From Phytophthora hibernalis (Eukaryota; Oomycota; Peronosporomycetes; Peronosporales; Peronosporaceae): DNA of 64,000 nt. Numbering within the stretch: the first letter of the stretch is position 1; the number at the start of each line of letters is the position of its first letter. Below the pieces are notes generated by a model that saw only the letters and a list, made by a program, of their open reading frames with translations, did no database searches and was not told where the DNA came from. The stretch is from positions 154,493 through 218,492 of the forward strand of contig JAAKBF010000105.1 of NCBI GenBank assembly GCA_012656075.1. The letters run 5' to 3'. The translations under genes were made by a program, and so were the position numbers. Below are positions 43,296 through 53,657 of this stretch, in pieces.

Positions 43296-44985
43296 ATGGC
43301 GACTACCTATTCAAACTCTGCCATTTCTTCCTTCTACTTCTCGGCGGTTCTTGACGCTTTCGATGAGGAAGTCGAAGGGGTCTTCGCTGTCGGTGCGGCA
43401 CCGTGCGCCGACAGGCCCCCGCTCCGGCTTTTCTAACCTGATGTCACACATCCGAGACCAGCACCCAGACTACCAACAAGTTGTTCGCGAGGCTGACACG
43501 GGTGCTGGTACTCTGGCATCGTGGATTCGTCGGGGGGCGAAGAACATGCACGGGTGGCTGGACTGGGTCATTACCAGCAACCTCCCTCTTCACTTCTGTG
43601 AGAAGCCGACGACGCAAAGGTATGTGCGATTAATTTAACGTCTCGTCTACTAGTTTTTAACGTTGCTTTTGTTGTCTTATTATAGTTACACGTCACTGGA
43701 GCCGATTTGCTCGGAATCTCTACGCTCCGCAATGGAGAAGGTCACGCTGGCTGTAGAGGCGAAGATAAAAGCAGAGCTGCCTGATCAGTTTGGGCTGGTG
43801 ATGGATGGATGGTCACATGACTCTGAACACTTTCTCGCTGTTTTTGCATGCTATGAGACTGATGGCGTAGGCCACAACCCTCTCTTGGCTATGGCTCCTC
43901 TGTTGAACGAAGTTGGGAACGATCACTCCACAGAGGCACACCGCACGTTTTTGAACACTATGCTGACTCGTGACTATGGGAAAAGTCTGAACGATTGCCT
44001 GTTTTTAGTGGCCGACAACTGTGCCGTCAACCGAAGGCTGGCTACCATTACGCACCTTCCACTCGTAGGGTGTGCTAGCCACCTCCTCAACCTCGCCGTA
44101 CAAGAACACCTGCAGCTGTATGAAGACGAACTGAATACGCTCCAAACGCTGATGCGGAAGCTGCGCACGTTGAATCATGCCGCCAGACTGAGGTAACCTA
44201 AATTTGGCTATTTTGGGTATTTATGTATTCTTATTTTGGATTGGAAATTGTGAGTTAGGACCAAAACGACGCTCCGACCAGTGATTCATCAAGCCACTCG
44301 ATGGAGCTCAACCTATTGCATAATCGACCGGTACTTTCGCCTGGCCGACTTCATCGCTGACGACGAAGAGCTGTGCGACCTGCTGCCGACACCGCGCGGC
44401 GTGAAGCGTCTGAGACGTCTCCTCGATGACTTAAAGCGGATTGAGAGCGTCAGCAAGTCGCTGCAGTGCGAGAGCACTACCATTCTCGACGTCCGACCTT
44501 GGTTTGATGGTCGAGCCTGCGTTTGCTAAGTATTTAGGTATGTAATGTGCTGATTTTGCCATTGGTGCAAGCCGCTAATGCTTTTCTTACTGTTGTATGT
44601 ATGCAGCACCATGAGCCAGAGTAGTGCACTCGCCAGACTTCGAGATTGGCTGCACTAAAGTGATCGATGGGGAGTCTGCCAGGCTCACCCGAGCAGAAGC
44701 CGCGGCTTTGGAGCCGTTTGTGGTTGAGGACAGTGAGGCAGAGTCGGACATCCCTTCGTGATGCAGCTCGAACATAAGAGGCGCCGTGCTCAGCGAGAGG
44801 CGGAGTACGTATTGCTCCAGCTGATACCGCCAACCTCTAATAAGGTTGAGCGGTTTTTCAGTATGGCTCGCATTACATTCGGGCACGAACGTCATTCGCT
44901 AAGTCCATACACGCTGGAGATGATTGTGTTTTTGCGCGTGAACAGAACCTACTGGGATGCACGCACGGTGGATGAGTGCATGTAG
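43296..44985 (+). CDS. hAT-family transposase 1, three introns
   Basis: ATG 43296 begins MATTYSNSAISSFYFSAVLD. A BED-type finger follows (CRCGTV ... SNLMSHIRDQHPD), needing one base near 43390. Introns fit at about 43620-43685 (GTATGT...TTATAG), 44192-44270 (GTAACC...GTTAG) and 44536-44606 (GTATGT...ATGCAG). The RNase H-like core contains GLVMDGWSHDSEHFLAVFAC and FLVADNCAVNRRLA, then GCASHLLNLAVQEH. The conserved TRWSSTY follows the second intron. The C-terminus (PPTSNKVERFFSMARITFG ... LEMIVFLRVNRTYWD) is the hAT dimerisation region. One or two single-base corrections are needed near 44500. The splice-ready structure suggests a fairly young or domesticated copy. Confidence 0.78.
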
Positions 44986-45571
44986 ACGTCTATGGGAGTT
45001 GCTCAAGTTTTTAGCACGCGCAGTTTTATTGAGTAACACGTCGTCTTCATTTACATGAATACTGGAGTTATTTATTTTGCGCCACTTGGCAGTGGCATAT
45101 CGTACTGTTCGTGGTGATGGCTGTTGATAAATTACTTATTCGCATGAGCGCTCTCTACTAGTCTGCAATACAATAATCGGGAGCCCTGCGCACATAGGCG
45201 CCCCTTTGTCCCGTACGCAGTCGTCGATACATCGATTACGCCCGACTAGTCGTATTCGCCTCGTCACATTTGAGGTATAGCCGGTCCGCCAACTTCAACA
45301 CGTTGCAGTTACTAGTACATGTTGCTTTCCGGATTTGCAACGATGACGTTTAAATCGTCCAATCAAGTATTGACCAATCAGCGAAGTCAATTCGTTGAAA
45401 GCTGAATTGCATTGCCCAGATAGCTTTTTATCCACCCAAACTTTGTGTGTAGACTCACCAGAGCTAATATCACATATGCGTGTCGCCTTAGTGTCCGCCA
45501 ATCTCATGCGCATCCCCACGGACCAAAACCTCTTTAACCGATCATCGACTTTGAAAGGAAGTGTCCATAAC
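44986..45571. other. Spacer between hAT 1 and gypsy element 1
   Basis: No gene is seen. If the gypsy element has a 3' LTR it should lie here, but I found no stretch matching the other side (50058-50600). Confidence 0.4.
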
Positions 45572-45991
45572 TTAGTTTCTGGAAGTTTTCGCGGTTTGGC
45601 GTGACTTGGGGTTGATAGCAGGCTTCACTGCGCGTAGTAGAGTGTTGTCATTTGCCCCATTAGCGTACTGCAGCAGAAGTTGAGGAACATTTTCACTCAT
45701 GGGTTTCACGGGCTCCCAGGAGTCTTCGATCGTCTCGAGCCCCAACCACTTGATCTTAACCTCATACGCCTTCATATCTGGGTTCATCCTGTGCTCCACA
45801 ATATCCTCAATAGCTAGCAGTGTTCCTTGCGAAGCTATATGCTCCTGTAGCTCCTCATTGATGTTGAGCGAGTCGTCTGCGTACAATTTCAGGCGGGATG
45901 GATGCACATCCATCCTGCTTCCGTTCACCAAGTATTCAACAGTGAAGTAGTAGTCGGTGCTATCGAGCACGCGGTACGGGCCGACCCACAT
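45572..45991 (-). CDS. Gypsy 1 integrase C-terminus with chromodomain
   Basis: MWVGPYRVLDSTDYYFTVEY is the integrase C-terminal GPY/F module. AIEDIVEHRMNPDMKAYEVK, continuing into IKWLGLETIEDSWEPVKPM, is a chromodomain, which would direct integration to modified chromatin. The frame is intact to its stop at 45572. Confidence 0.85.
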   Translation of the reverse strand: MWVGPYRVLDSTDYYFTVEYLVNGSRMDVHPSRLKLYADDSLNINEELQEHIASQGTLLAIEDIVEHRMNPDMKAYEVKIKWLGLETIEDSWEPVKPMSENVPQLLLQYANGANDNTLLRAVKPAINPKSRQTAKTSRN

Positions 45992-46108
45992 TACACGTAA
46001 CTTGTTGGCATGTAGCTACGCGAACGGAGCACATAGTCACCGACCGTGAAGTTCACCTGCTGGTTGTAGTGATACCGTGCTCGGTATCGCTGGCCTTGGC
46101 GTTTGCGC

Positions 46109-46886
46109 TCAGCTTTGACAGGCTTCTAGGATGTCAGCACGTAGCATCGCAAGTATTTCGTCTGTACTTGCATGTGGCTGCGTCCGTGTGGCTACGTGCC
46201 CTTTACCCACCGGAATAAATACGGTCTCCAGTGCATTAGGGTATGGCAGACCAGTGAACAGCTCTAGTGGGGCCCGGTTGGCTAGAGATCTCACTGGAGA
46301 GTCGTTGATACTACCGATTAGAGGTAGGGCAAGTCGTGCATGCTCACCTTGAACTCCAATACCAATGCTTTCAGGACTGGCAAAATGTCCCGATCACACG
46401 CTCAACTGAGCCATTTTTCCAGGGCGAGTAGGCGAGAATAAAGTTTTGCCGAGCCTTAAGTCTTCGGTTCAATTCGGCGATCATCTTGCTCTTGAAATGT
46501 GATCCCGAGTCGCTTATCCATACAGTTGCTATTCCAAAGCGACTGTACCAGTCCAATATGGCGCTGGCAGCAACTTCCGACGTAGGGCTGTCACAAGCTA
46601 CAAGCTCGACAAAATGTGTTGCTTCATCTTTCAGAACTAGGACGTAGCGTGATGTACCAAAAGAATCACCCAGCGTTAAAACGTCCCAGTGTAGAGTTTC
46701 GTTGCGTTCGTAGGTGTGGTGCGTCTCGCTAAATGGCTGAGGAATCATAACCCCGCCCTTCACATGCAGGCAAAGCAAGCACTTCGAACAGAAGTCGCGA
46801 ACAATCCCGCTGAGGCCACCAATAAAGAACAACCGGCGAATGTGATTCTGCATCACATGCATACCGCGATGCCCATTGCTACCTCA
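46109..46886 (-). CDS. Gypsy 1 integrase core (fragment)
   Basis: The HHCC zinc finger runs from GHRGMHVMQNHIRRLF to CSKCLLCLHVKGG. The catalytic core has LHWDVLTLGDSFG (Asp), TVWISDSGSHFKSKMI (Asp) and the downstream Glu region HSPWKNG-like YSPWKNGSVERVIG. The frame changes near 46390; the remainder (MRSLANRAPLELFTGLPYPN) continues to 46109. An in-frame TGA at 46884-46886 falls where AHCGS-type finger sequence is expected. Confidence 0.8.
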
Positions 46887-47194
46887 GTGCGCAATAATCA
46901 TAAGTCTCTGCACGAGATCTGAAACCTCAGAAGGTATCCATATCGCGCCTTCCACTCGCCACAATTCATCGTTATCCATGCTTGCACACTTTGGCGCAGT
47001 GTGCATGGCTTGTGCAGTGCCAATTTCCTCGATTGTAGGCCAAACAAACTTGTCTTCGTCGAGAGGACGCAACTTGGCCACCGCATCGTTCCCCGCAGTG
47101 GTAACAGTCTCTGCATGCTTTCTCTTGCTCCTTGTGAAGCGCTTAGCAGAGTGGATGGGGGCAATCGGTACAGCTTGGCCACCCCATCTGGATA

Positions 47195-48049
47195 TCAGAC
47201 GTTTTGAACACCCTTGATGTGTTCGATCGTGTACCGGTACTCCAATAGTTTTGTCGACCAGCGGAGCAGCTTGCCCCGTACATGCTTCTTCAGTTCCTTG
47301 GTCGGACAGAACAGGTAGATTATATTCCTGTGGTCGCAGTAAAGTCGAAACCATTGCGGGCGTAGGAGAAGATACTCCAGCCTTTCACATGCGTGTACAA
47401 TGGGATATGATTCCTTCTCAATCACACTCCAATTGAGTGCGGACCCCGTGAAGCTACCTCCCATGCACACAAGTAGTTCATGTTTCTGTTCGTAAATGGG
47501 CGAGTCATCTTTCCACTCCTTTACTTGAGAAACGATTAATCCCCATCCAGCATCCGAAGCATCAGATAGAACGCACAACTCCTTGTTGGGGTCTGGGAAT
47601 GGTAGCATAGCCGAATTACCAAGTAGGTCTTTTATAGCTTCATAAGCCGCAGTCTCGGCCTCCGTCAGATGCAATCGTATGCCTCCGGCCGCTCGTTTAG
47701 CCTTCTTTGAGTCTGTCAAGGCTTGATCAAGACATTATTGTAAAGGGCGCACCACACGAGCGTAGTCTACAAGACTTGACCTCATCCAGTTACTTGCACA
47801 CAAAAATTGCTGAAGTTCAGCAGCGGTGGTTGACACAGGCATGTTACGAAGAGCCTGAATTTGCTCTGGGCCATGGCCAATACCGTGCTGGTTAATGATG
47901 CGACCACACCACCGAACCTCAGTCAGAAACAATGAGCTCTTCTTCGGACTGAGAATAAGTCCATGTTCATCTAGTCGCGTTAAAACCGCCTCAATTGCAT
48001 CCAGTAGCTCCTCCGGAGTGTCGGCAAAGACCAGCAAGTCGTCAATTCA
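47195..48049 (-). CDS. Gypsy 1 RT thumb and RNase H (fragment)
   Basis: Directly after the TGA at 48047 the reading continues IDDLLVFADTPEELLDAIEA, the catalytic box of gypsy RT, then LSPKKSSLFLTEVRWCGRII. In the next frame, VLSDASDAGWGLIVSQVKEW and WSVIEKESYPIVHACERLEY with LYCDHRNIIYLF define the RNase H. The pieces are collinear with one frame change near 47730. Confidence 0.82.
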
Positions 48050-49222
48050 AACGATCACGCACTTTTTCACAAGATCACCTAGCACCATCTCGATGGGGGA
48101 CTGGAAATGGAGGGCAGCGTCGGTACTTCCTTGTGGTACCCGAGTAGGAGTAAATATGCCTTTGTCCGTCATGTACGACATGTACTCTTGGTAGTTTTCG
48201 TGCAAGGGTAGCTGCCAAAAACCTTTGAGAAAATCGAACATAGCGTAGAACATATTGCCCTTGCAATGTTCTAGTGCAACCTCAAGACTGGGTATTACGC
48301 CTGCGATTGCTTCTGTCATCGTGTTCAGAGGCCGATAGTCGGTTGTCTGTCGGTACTCTTGCGTGAGAGCACTTAGCACCGGTAATGCAGGACAGCACCA
48401 CCGACTTTCCCGATTTTCATAGACCCACCCAAGAGAAATGAGCTTCTTGTCGAATTCTGCCAAAAAGGCGGACTTCTCTGGGCTATACTGCCGGACTTTG
48501 CACCGGTAAGGTGTGGCGTTTGGATTCAACTTAATCACCAGTCGTGGTACACGGGTGGGTGGATCGTTACCAAGTTCCAATCGCCAACCTCCATACTTCC
48601 GAACAATCTCGTACAGTCTGCTAGTCGTGTAATCGTCGATCACACCACGGTCAACAGCGTCGCGCACTAGGGCATCGACCACATTCATCACGACTTCATC
48701 GGTTGCAGGATTACAAGCCGGCATCCCTTCTGGATCACCGAACGAGTCATCGTCCTTGGCTCCACCCGAGGCTAGATACTCTAGTTGACGGTCAACGTCA
48801 ATACGAAGTTCGTTGAGTAACGACTTGCCCACGATCAACTCATTTTCATCGCCTTCCACAATCAGGCATTGCTTTGCATCTTGACATCTCACAGGACCTG
48901 CCGCCGTATTGAGATTCAGGCGTAAATCAACTGCATGTGTCAGCGTGAGCAATAACCCACCGACGGTTTTGGAGGTGATCGGGTTGCTCAGTTCGACGGT
49001 AGTCACCGTCTCATCTAACACCCGTAGTTGCTCCAAGTGTTTCCGAGAGATGAGGTTCATATCCGATCCACTGTCTGCACAATAAGGCAATTCAAGTACG
49101 CCATTAACTAACACGGTGGACCGGCCTTCACCATCAACAGACGAAGAGGTATCGACAAGTTTCGCCCGAAATCGCTTGTTTTTGTCGTTGTTCGTTACCT
49201 TCTTGCTCCGCCGTTCGGCCAA
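48047..49222 (-). CDS. Gypsy 1 protease and RT N-terminal part
   Basis: The frame begins with a basic segment. The aspartic protease flap region follows (LELPYCADSGSDMNLISRKH), with DSG for the usual DTG. Then come the linker and the RT fingers and palm (RQTTDYRPLNTMTEAIAGVI, YAMFDFLKGFWQLPLHENYQ, TRVPQGSTDAALHFQSPIEM). It ends at a TGA where Trp is expected (VIV-stop-IDDLL). Confidence 0.85.
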   Translation of the reverse strand: MAERRSKKVTNNDKNKRFRAKLVDTSSSVDGEGRSTVLVNGVLELPYCADSGSDMNLISRKHLEQLRVLDETVTTVELSNPITSKTVGGLLLTLTHAVDLRLNLNTAAGPVRCQDAKQCLIVEGDENELIVGKSLLNELRIDVDRQLEYLASGGAKDDDSFGDPEGMPACNPATDEVVMNVVDALVRDAVDRGVIDDYTTSRLYEIVRKYGGWRLELGNDPPTRVPRLVIKLNPNATPYRCKVRQYSPEKSAFLAEFDKKLISLGWVYENRESRWCCPALPVLSALTQEYRQTTDYRPLNTMTEAIAGVIPSLEVALEHCKGNMFYAMFDFLKGFWQLPLHENYQEYMSYMTDKGIFTPTRVPQGSTDAALHFQSPIEMVLGDLVKKCVIV

Positions 49223-50057
49223 AATTGCCTCCTTTCCGGCCTCGTCGAGGTCCGGACATTGGCTGAGCCAGTGGTTTCGGCAAATTTCCTTTTAAGCTTG
49301 CATGTTTGCTAAACTGACGGGGATCCTGAGCGTTGTCTCTCTTGACTTTCCCCGCATTCCGTTCTGGTTTCGGTTGCTGTCGACGTTTCGACAACAACTG
49401 GTACACCTTCTCTTGCTCGAGTGCCTTCTCCTTCACGAGCAAGTACAAGGCATGCTCATTGGATTTGCTACTCGCGTCTACGATTCGCATGTGCGACTCA
49501 ACTGCTTCTCGCAGAGCAACCGGCTCGAGGTGCTGCTTAAGTATCTTACTCTTCTCCTTGATACCGGTCGGGGTGGAGAAAGTGCTAGACAAACCGTGTT
49601 GTAGGATGATCTTATCACACCTCATGAAGTAGTGGATAACGCGGGCCTTAACGTTGCGCTCGTGGAGGTCCATCTTCAATTCGGTGTTAAAAATTGAATT
49701 GATATCAATCATCACGTCATGCATGACATTGCCGATGATCTTGCTCAACTCTGCGATGATACACTCTTCAGATATATCCTCAACAGTAGTCTTCCACTCC
49801 AGCTTGCACAGCGTCTCAAGGAGCTGCCGGTTGAACGAGTTTTTCACGCTTCGCAGCGCTTTCGACTTGTCTTCTCCAGTAGTTGCACAACGTGCTTCAA
49901 TAGCGTCTTCGTACTCCTGCCGCTCTCGTTTCCACTTTACGAGGGCAGGGGGCGAAACGTCGGTGGCATACGGCGGCACGATGGACGCCGAAGACACCGG
50001 AATTGCAGTCGTTTTAATCGTCGTCGTGGTCGGTACACCAGTGTCTGCGCTTGTCAT
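49134..50057 (-). CDS. Gypsy 1 gag
   Basis: A 307-codon frame with an acidic, helical capsid-like region (KWKRERQEYEDAIEARCATT ... LLETLCKLEWKTTVEDISEE). A Lys/Arg-rich tail overlaps pol in another frame. Just beyond, the alternative frame shows RNHWLSQCPDLDEAGKEAIL, the end of a CCHC zinc knuckle, so the gag C-terminus shifts by one base near 49270. The protein would package the element RNA. Confidence 0.7.
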   Translation of the reverse strand: MTSADTGVPTTTTIKTTAIPVSSASIVPPYATDVSPPALVKWKRERQEYEDAIEARCATTGEDKSKALRSVKNSFNRQLLETLCKLEWKTTVEDISEECIIAELSKIIGNVMHDVMIDINSIFNTELKMDLHERNVKARVIHYFMRCDKIILQHGLSSTFSTPTGIKEKSKILKQHLEPVALREAVESHMRIVDASSKSNEHALYLLVKEKALEQEKVYQLLSKRRQQPKPERNAGKVKRDNAQDPRQFSKHASLKGNLPKPLAQPMSGPRRGRKGGNFGRTAEQEGNEQRQKQAISGETCRYLFVC

Positions 50058-52118
50058 AGTCGCAGTCGCTCCGGTGGTCGTAATTCAAAGGTCGACTTGA
50101 TTGTCACGACCGCTGCGAGTCCTCATCGTTTGCACGAAAGACTAAAGTTAACTTTGTGACGTGCTTGCGATTTGGGAGCTGGAACTCCCGTAAGCCAACG
50201 TGTATTTGTTGCTGTTGCTTGCTTAGTGCAAATTGCAAAGTGAGCTATCTACTCTTGCTTGTCCTGCTTCATCCTGCCGTCGTGGCAGTCCAGGGAAGCC
50301 GCTCTTGGGGCTAGTCTTGATTGCGCCACGGGCGCAATCGTTTAGAACAACTCCGTGTTGCTTGCGTCCAGGTAGCCGGACTTGGGTATCTCGGGAAAGC
50401 TGCAGCTGATCGGCTTCACTATAGTTTGATAGCGATCGGCTCCAATCCTCACGGCTGCAGGTTGGATGAGCTGGATAAGGGTATGGCTTTGTATACCATC
50501 ATCACGGAAGCCCACTAAACAGAGCGGGGCAATCACTGAACGGCGTTGTTCCACGTGCAAGAATGTCTTCGCCCTGGGCATACTCTAAAAAGCGCCATAA
50601 AGAAAGAAGCAAACATGCAACCAAGAAGCGGCACACTGTTTTTAAATCAGCGCGGCGCATTAAAACAAATTATGTAGAAAGGAGCAGAAAAAAGAGAGTA
50701 TATTCGGCTTGCAACGAGAAGGGATCACTATAGATGCAGATATAACATTATAAATATAATTTTTTAAAATTATATTTACAGGATTTAATTTTAATTAAAA
50801 AGCAAATAAAATTAAGAAAGCCATCATTAAACAAAATAAAGCAATTGGGATAAAATATCCCAATATCGTAGAACAGTGCGTTGATCATGTAGTAATTTTT
50901 TGTTAAACATTTACACAACGAAATGATCACGTAGCTGTTTCATTGAGGCCATGCCGCTGGTAATGGCTATGGCCCAAACATAGCCTATGATTGGAGTACA
51001 TGGAACATTACTTGTGGCAGCTAGCTTCTAAGCTCGATTTAATTCCGCTGCAGTGACAAGCTCTTTATTTCGTTTTAGCGCTTCAAACAACGAAACGTAA
51101 AGAGTGTTAGAGTTGATAGACTGGATGTAAAGAATGGGGAACGTCGTCAAAGGTCGAGTTTGTCGTAGTTTGCCGTACGTTAGAGGGCGTTTTTTAGTTT
51201 TGTACTAATATGTTTCTGGGAACCGTTTTCTTTTTATTATTATGGGTACCTCGATCTCCCCAGCCTCGATCTCCATATAACAAAACGGCGTTAGTGACAT
51301 CCCTGTTCAAGAACCTAGAATTTCAATTTGAAATTTTCTGGATTTATATCCAGAGTCTAAAAACTAACTGGCACGCGGAGACGGGCACCGAAGACGAAGA
51401 CGAAGAGAGTACCAACGGCCTGGTAGGGAACACAATAGTAAGCGCAGGACGACCACTCATATTCAGCCCAGGGATTGCAACGAGGTCTGAATCCTTTCAT
51501 TTCTGATACCTTTCGTACTACGATTAGGACACTTCATCATATAATCTTTAAAACCCTGCTATATTTGATAACCGGATCGAATATTATTACTATAATACCG
51601 AGCACCGTAAACAACAGTGGTGTGTAGATGAATTCCGTACGTTTGGAATGCACTACAGATATCGAAGCGCGTGTCCATTAAATTGAAGAATGATGACACC
51701 ACATCATGTTAGTCATTTGTCCGGCATTCATACAGTGTAGATGTAGTAAGAATATGAGTGCGTCGTTGCATTGCCTCACTTCCATGCAAGCCTACGTACA
51801 AAATCTAAAATCGCGTCATTCATGGAAAACGATTCGTGTAGTGTGAACCAGGGATCTGAATAATGAATTTCAGTATCACCAAAATCAGTTTTTCACAATA
51901 AAAATACGGATTATTGAAATTTTTGCCAAAAAAAACCAAATTGCATCAATTTTGCAGTACAATTTAGAAAAGTAACTCCAATATCGGTTTCAAGTTATGA
52001 ATCAACATGGACGTCAGCAGCTCGACGCACAAGATCAACTTGCAATCTGTATACCCATAGTTGTTTCTAGATCGCCAAAACACTGGCTAGCATGGTACCA
52101 AGCGCTTAACAGTCTAAA
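50058..52118. other. Gene-free region with a strongly AT-rich island
   Basis: No gene is supported. A frame at 50342-50581 (minus) is open for 79 codons but matches nothing known. A 9-base-arm hairpin (GATTGCGCC / GGCGCAATC) lies at about 50321-50341. From about 50735 to 50900 the sequence becomes extremely AT-rich with two perfect hairpins, unlike its surroundings. Confidence 0.5.
50752..50777. repeat. AT-rich perfect hairpin
   Basis: AAATATAATTTT and AAAATTATATTT face each other across a TT loop. A second hairpin, ATTGGGATA / TATCCCAAT with loop AAA, lies at 50844-50864. Both are within the AT-rich island. Confidence 0.8.
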
Positions 52119-53657
52119 TTGTCTCTGTCCTTCGATTTCTCACTTTCAAAATCACCATTCGCACTCAACCAGATGCCGACACCCAACAAGGAAATTTGCG
52201 CTTACTTCTACGAGGCACTGGGACAAGGCCACTATCGCTGGAAGCAGTGTGGTAGTCAGCGCAAGCAACTCGCCAGCTCAGGCTACTCTAACCTCATCGC
52301 CCAGCTGACACACAAGCATGACGGCTTCAAGGACCGGTATGCAGCAGCCCTCTCCAACAGCGACCGACGCCTTCAGGAGTTTGGTTTTGTATCTGAGGAG
52401 ATATCGCATCGTTTCCAGTGGATGCGATGGGTCGACAACGAGCTCACACGCTCCATGGCGAAGTGGAACTCGGTGTCCTCACGTGTTCTCCTTAATAGCA
52501 TGCAATTTGTTGCCTTGAAGGTGGGCAAGAATCTCGAGGTGATCCTGGGCATCTGTTTTGGGATAATGTTTGACGGGTGGTTGAACGGTTCTATACACTG
52601 TGTCGCTGTGTACGGTGTGTTTGCAACGGACGGCGTTCTTCGGTTAAAGCTGCTTGCCATTTTGCCGCTCGAAGAAGGATCTCAAAATGCGGATGCGCAT
52701 ATCAAGCTCTATGATGGTGTGCTAGACGTGTACAACAAGACACTCGACATGGTGGTGTTCATCGTCGGCGACAACTGTAGCACCAACCAGTCGATTGCTA
52801 CAAAGCTAGGTGTTCCTCTGGAAGGCTGCGCTAGCAACCGCTTCAACTTGGCGGTCAACAGGTACCTGGTTGATTCGGAGCCGTTACTGGCTGAAGTTAA
52901 CACACTGATGTCAAGGTTATGTCAAGTTAATAACTTTGCGAAGCTTGCCAAGTCGACTAGTCTCCATCCTATCAAACAGAATATGACGAGATAGAGTTCC
53001 AGCTTCGAAATGCTACAACGCTACGACCGCAATTCGCCCCCACATCAAAACCGTGGACGCCGTGAAGGAGCTCATCCCAACTGGTCCGTCGCATCGCAAG
53101 CTTCTCGTCCTGCTTGAACACATGAAAAAGTTCCTGAGCTTGACCAAGAAGCTTCAGTGCGATGGGGTCGACTCGGCCGACGTCCGGCTCTTGTTCGACT
53201 CTGTCGTTTCCGAATATCCGTGCATGCGTGAACAGCTAAAACTGACCGCCAAAATTGTGCATTCGCCCCTGTTCGAGTCCTCCATCGTGAAGGTCATCAA
53301 CGGCGTAACCCTTTCAAGTGCAGAGAAGGCTGCAGTCAAGAGATTCGAGGTTTCCAAGACGGAAGGTAAGCGGAAGTCACGGAAAGAAGATTACGCGACG
53401 CAGATTCTCCACGCTAGACCAGGCAAGCGCGTCAAGCATGGTGAAGGCAACGATGCTGAACCTCCAGCTCACTGCTAAAGCAACTGCCCCCGACGTCGAA
53501 TGCATGCGAAAGACTCTTCTCGCAGTGTAAGCTTGTGCTTACTCCGCAGTGTACGTGCATGCTGCCTGCGAATTTTGAGCTCCTAATTTTTCTTCGTGCA
53601 AACAGAAACATGTGGGATGTGACCACATTTGCTGCGGATGGCGAGTCTGAGCTCTAA
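52119..53657 (+). pseudogene. hAT-family transposase 2, intronless, with nonsense codon
   Basis: A BED finger (YFYEALGQGHYRWKQCGSQR ... YSNLIAQLTHKHDGF) is followed by the RNase H-like core: IMFDGWLNGSIHCVAVYGVF, FIVGDNCSTNQSIA and GCASNRFNLAVNRY. At the conserved Trp of the TRWSS motif the codon is TAG (52992-52994), so the unbroken frame stops there. Coding sequence then resumes (VDAVKELIPTGPSHRKLLVL) through KRFEVSKTEGKRKSRKEDYA, with a frame change near 53480. It ends in the dimerisation region (LPANFELLIFLRANRNMWD) at 53657. Unlike hAT 1 it has no introns at the corresponding positions. It is a dead copy unless the stop is read through. Confidence 0.78.

Larger units (their letters stand above)
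45572..50057 (-). mobile_element. Ty3/gypsy chromodomain retrotransposon (inactive)
   Basis: On the minus strand the order is gag, protease, reverse transcriptase, RNase H, integrase, chromodomain, as in chromovirus-type Ty3/gypsy elements. At least two in-frame stops interrupt pol: one just before the RT catalytic IDD box (48047-48049) and one in the integrase zinc finger (46884-46886). Frames also shift between modules. LTRs were not recognised on either side, so the element is old, truncated, or has diverged LTRs. Confidence 0.88.

Noticed and set aside
50321..50341. GC-rich hairpin as a transcription terminator
   Set aside because: Intrinsic hairpin terminators are a bacterial feature, and this is nuclear eukaryotic DNA. 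It is noted only as a structure.
45000..50600. LTRs flanking gypsy element 1
   Set aside because: I compared the two outer regions for shared words and found none of useful length. LTRs may be outside, diverged or lost.
50748..50930. A small gene in the AT-rich island
   Set aside because: The 60-codon frame is Ile/Phe/Lys-rich because of base composition and includes both arms of a hairpin. No start context or homology is apparent.
51210..51506. Small secreted protein candidate after the AT-rich island
   Set aside because: It begins MFLGTVFFLLLWVPRS, which is hydrophobic, but Pro/Arg residues follow directly and the rest is low in complexity in non-coding surroundings. There is no independent support.
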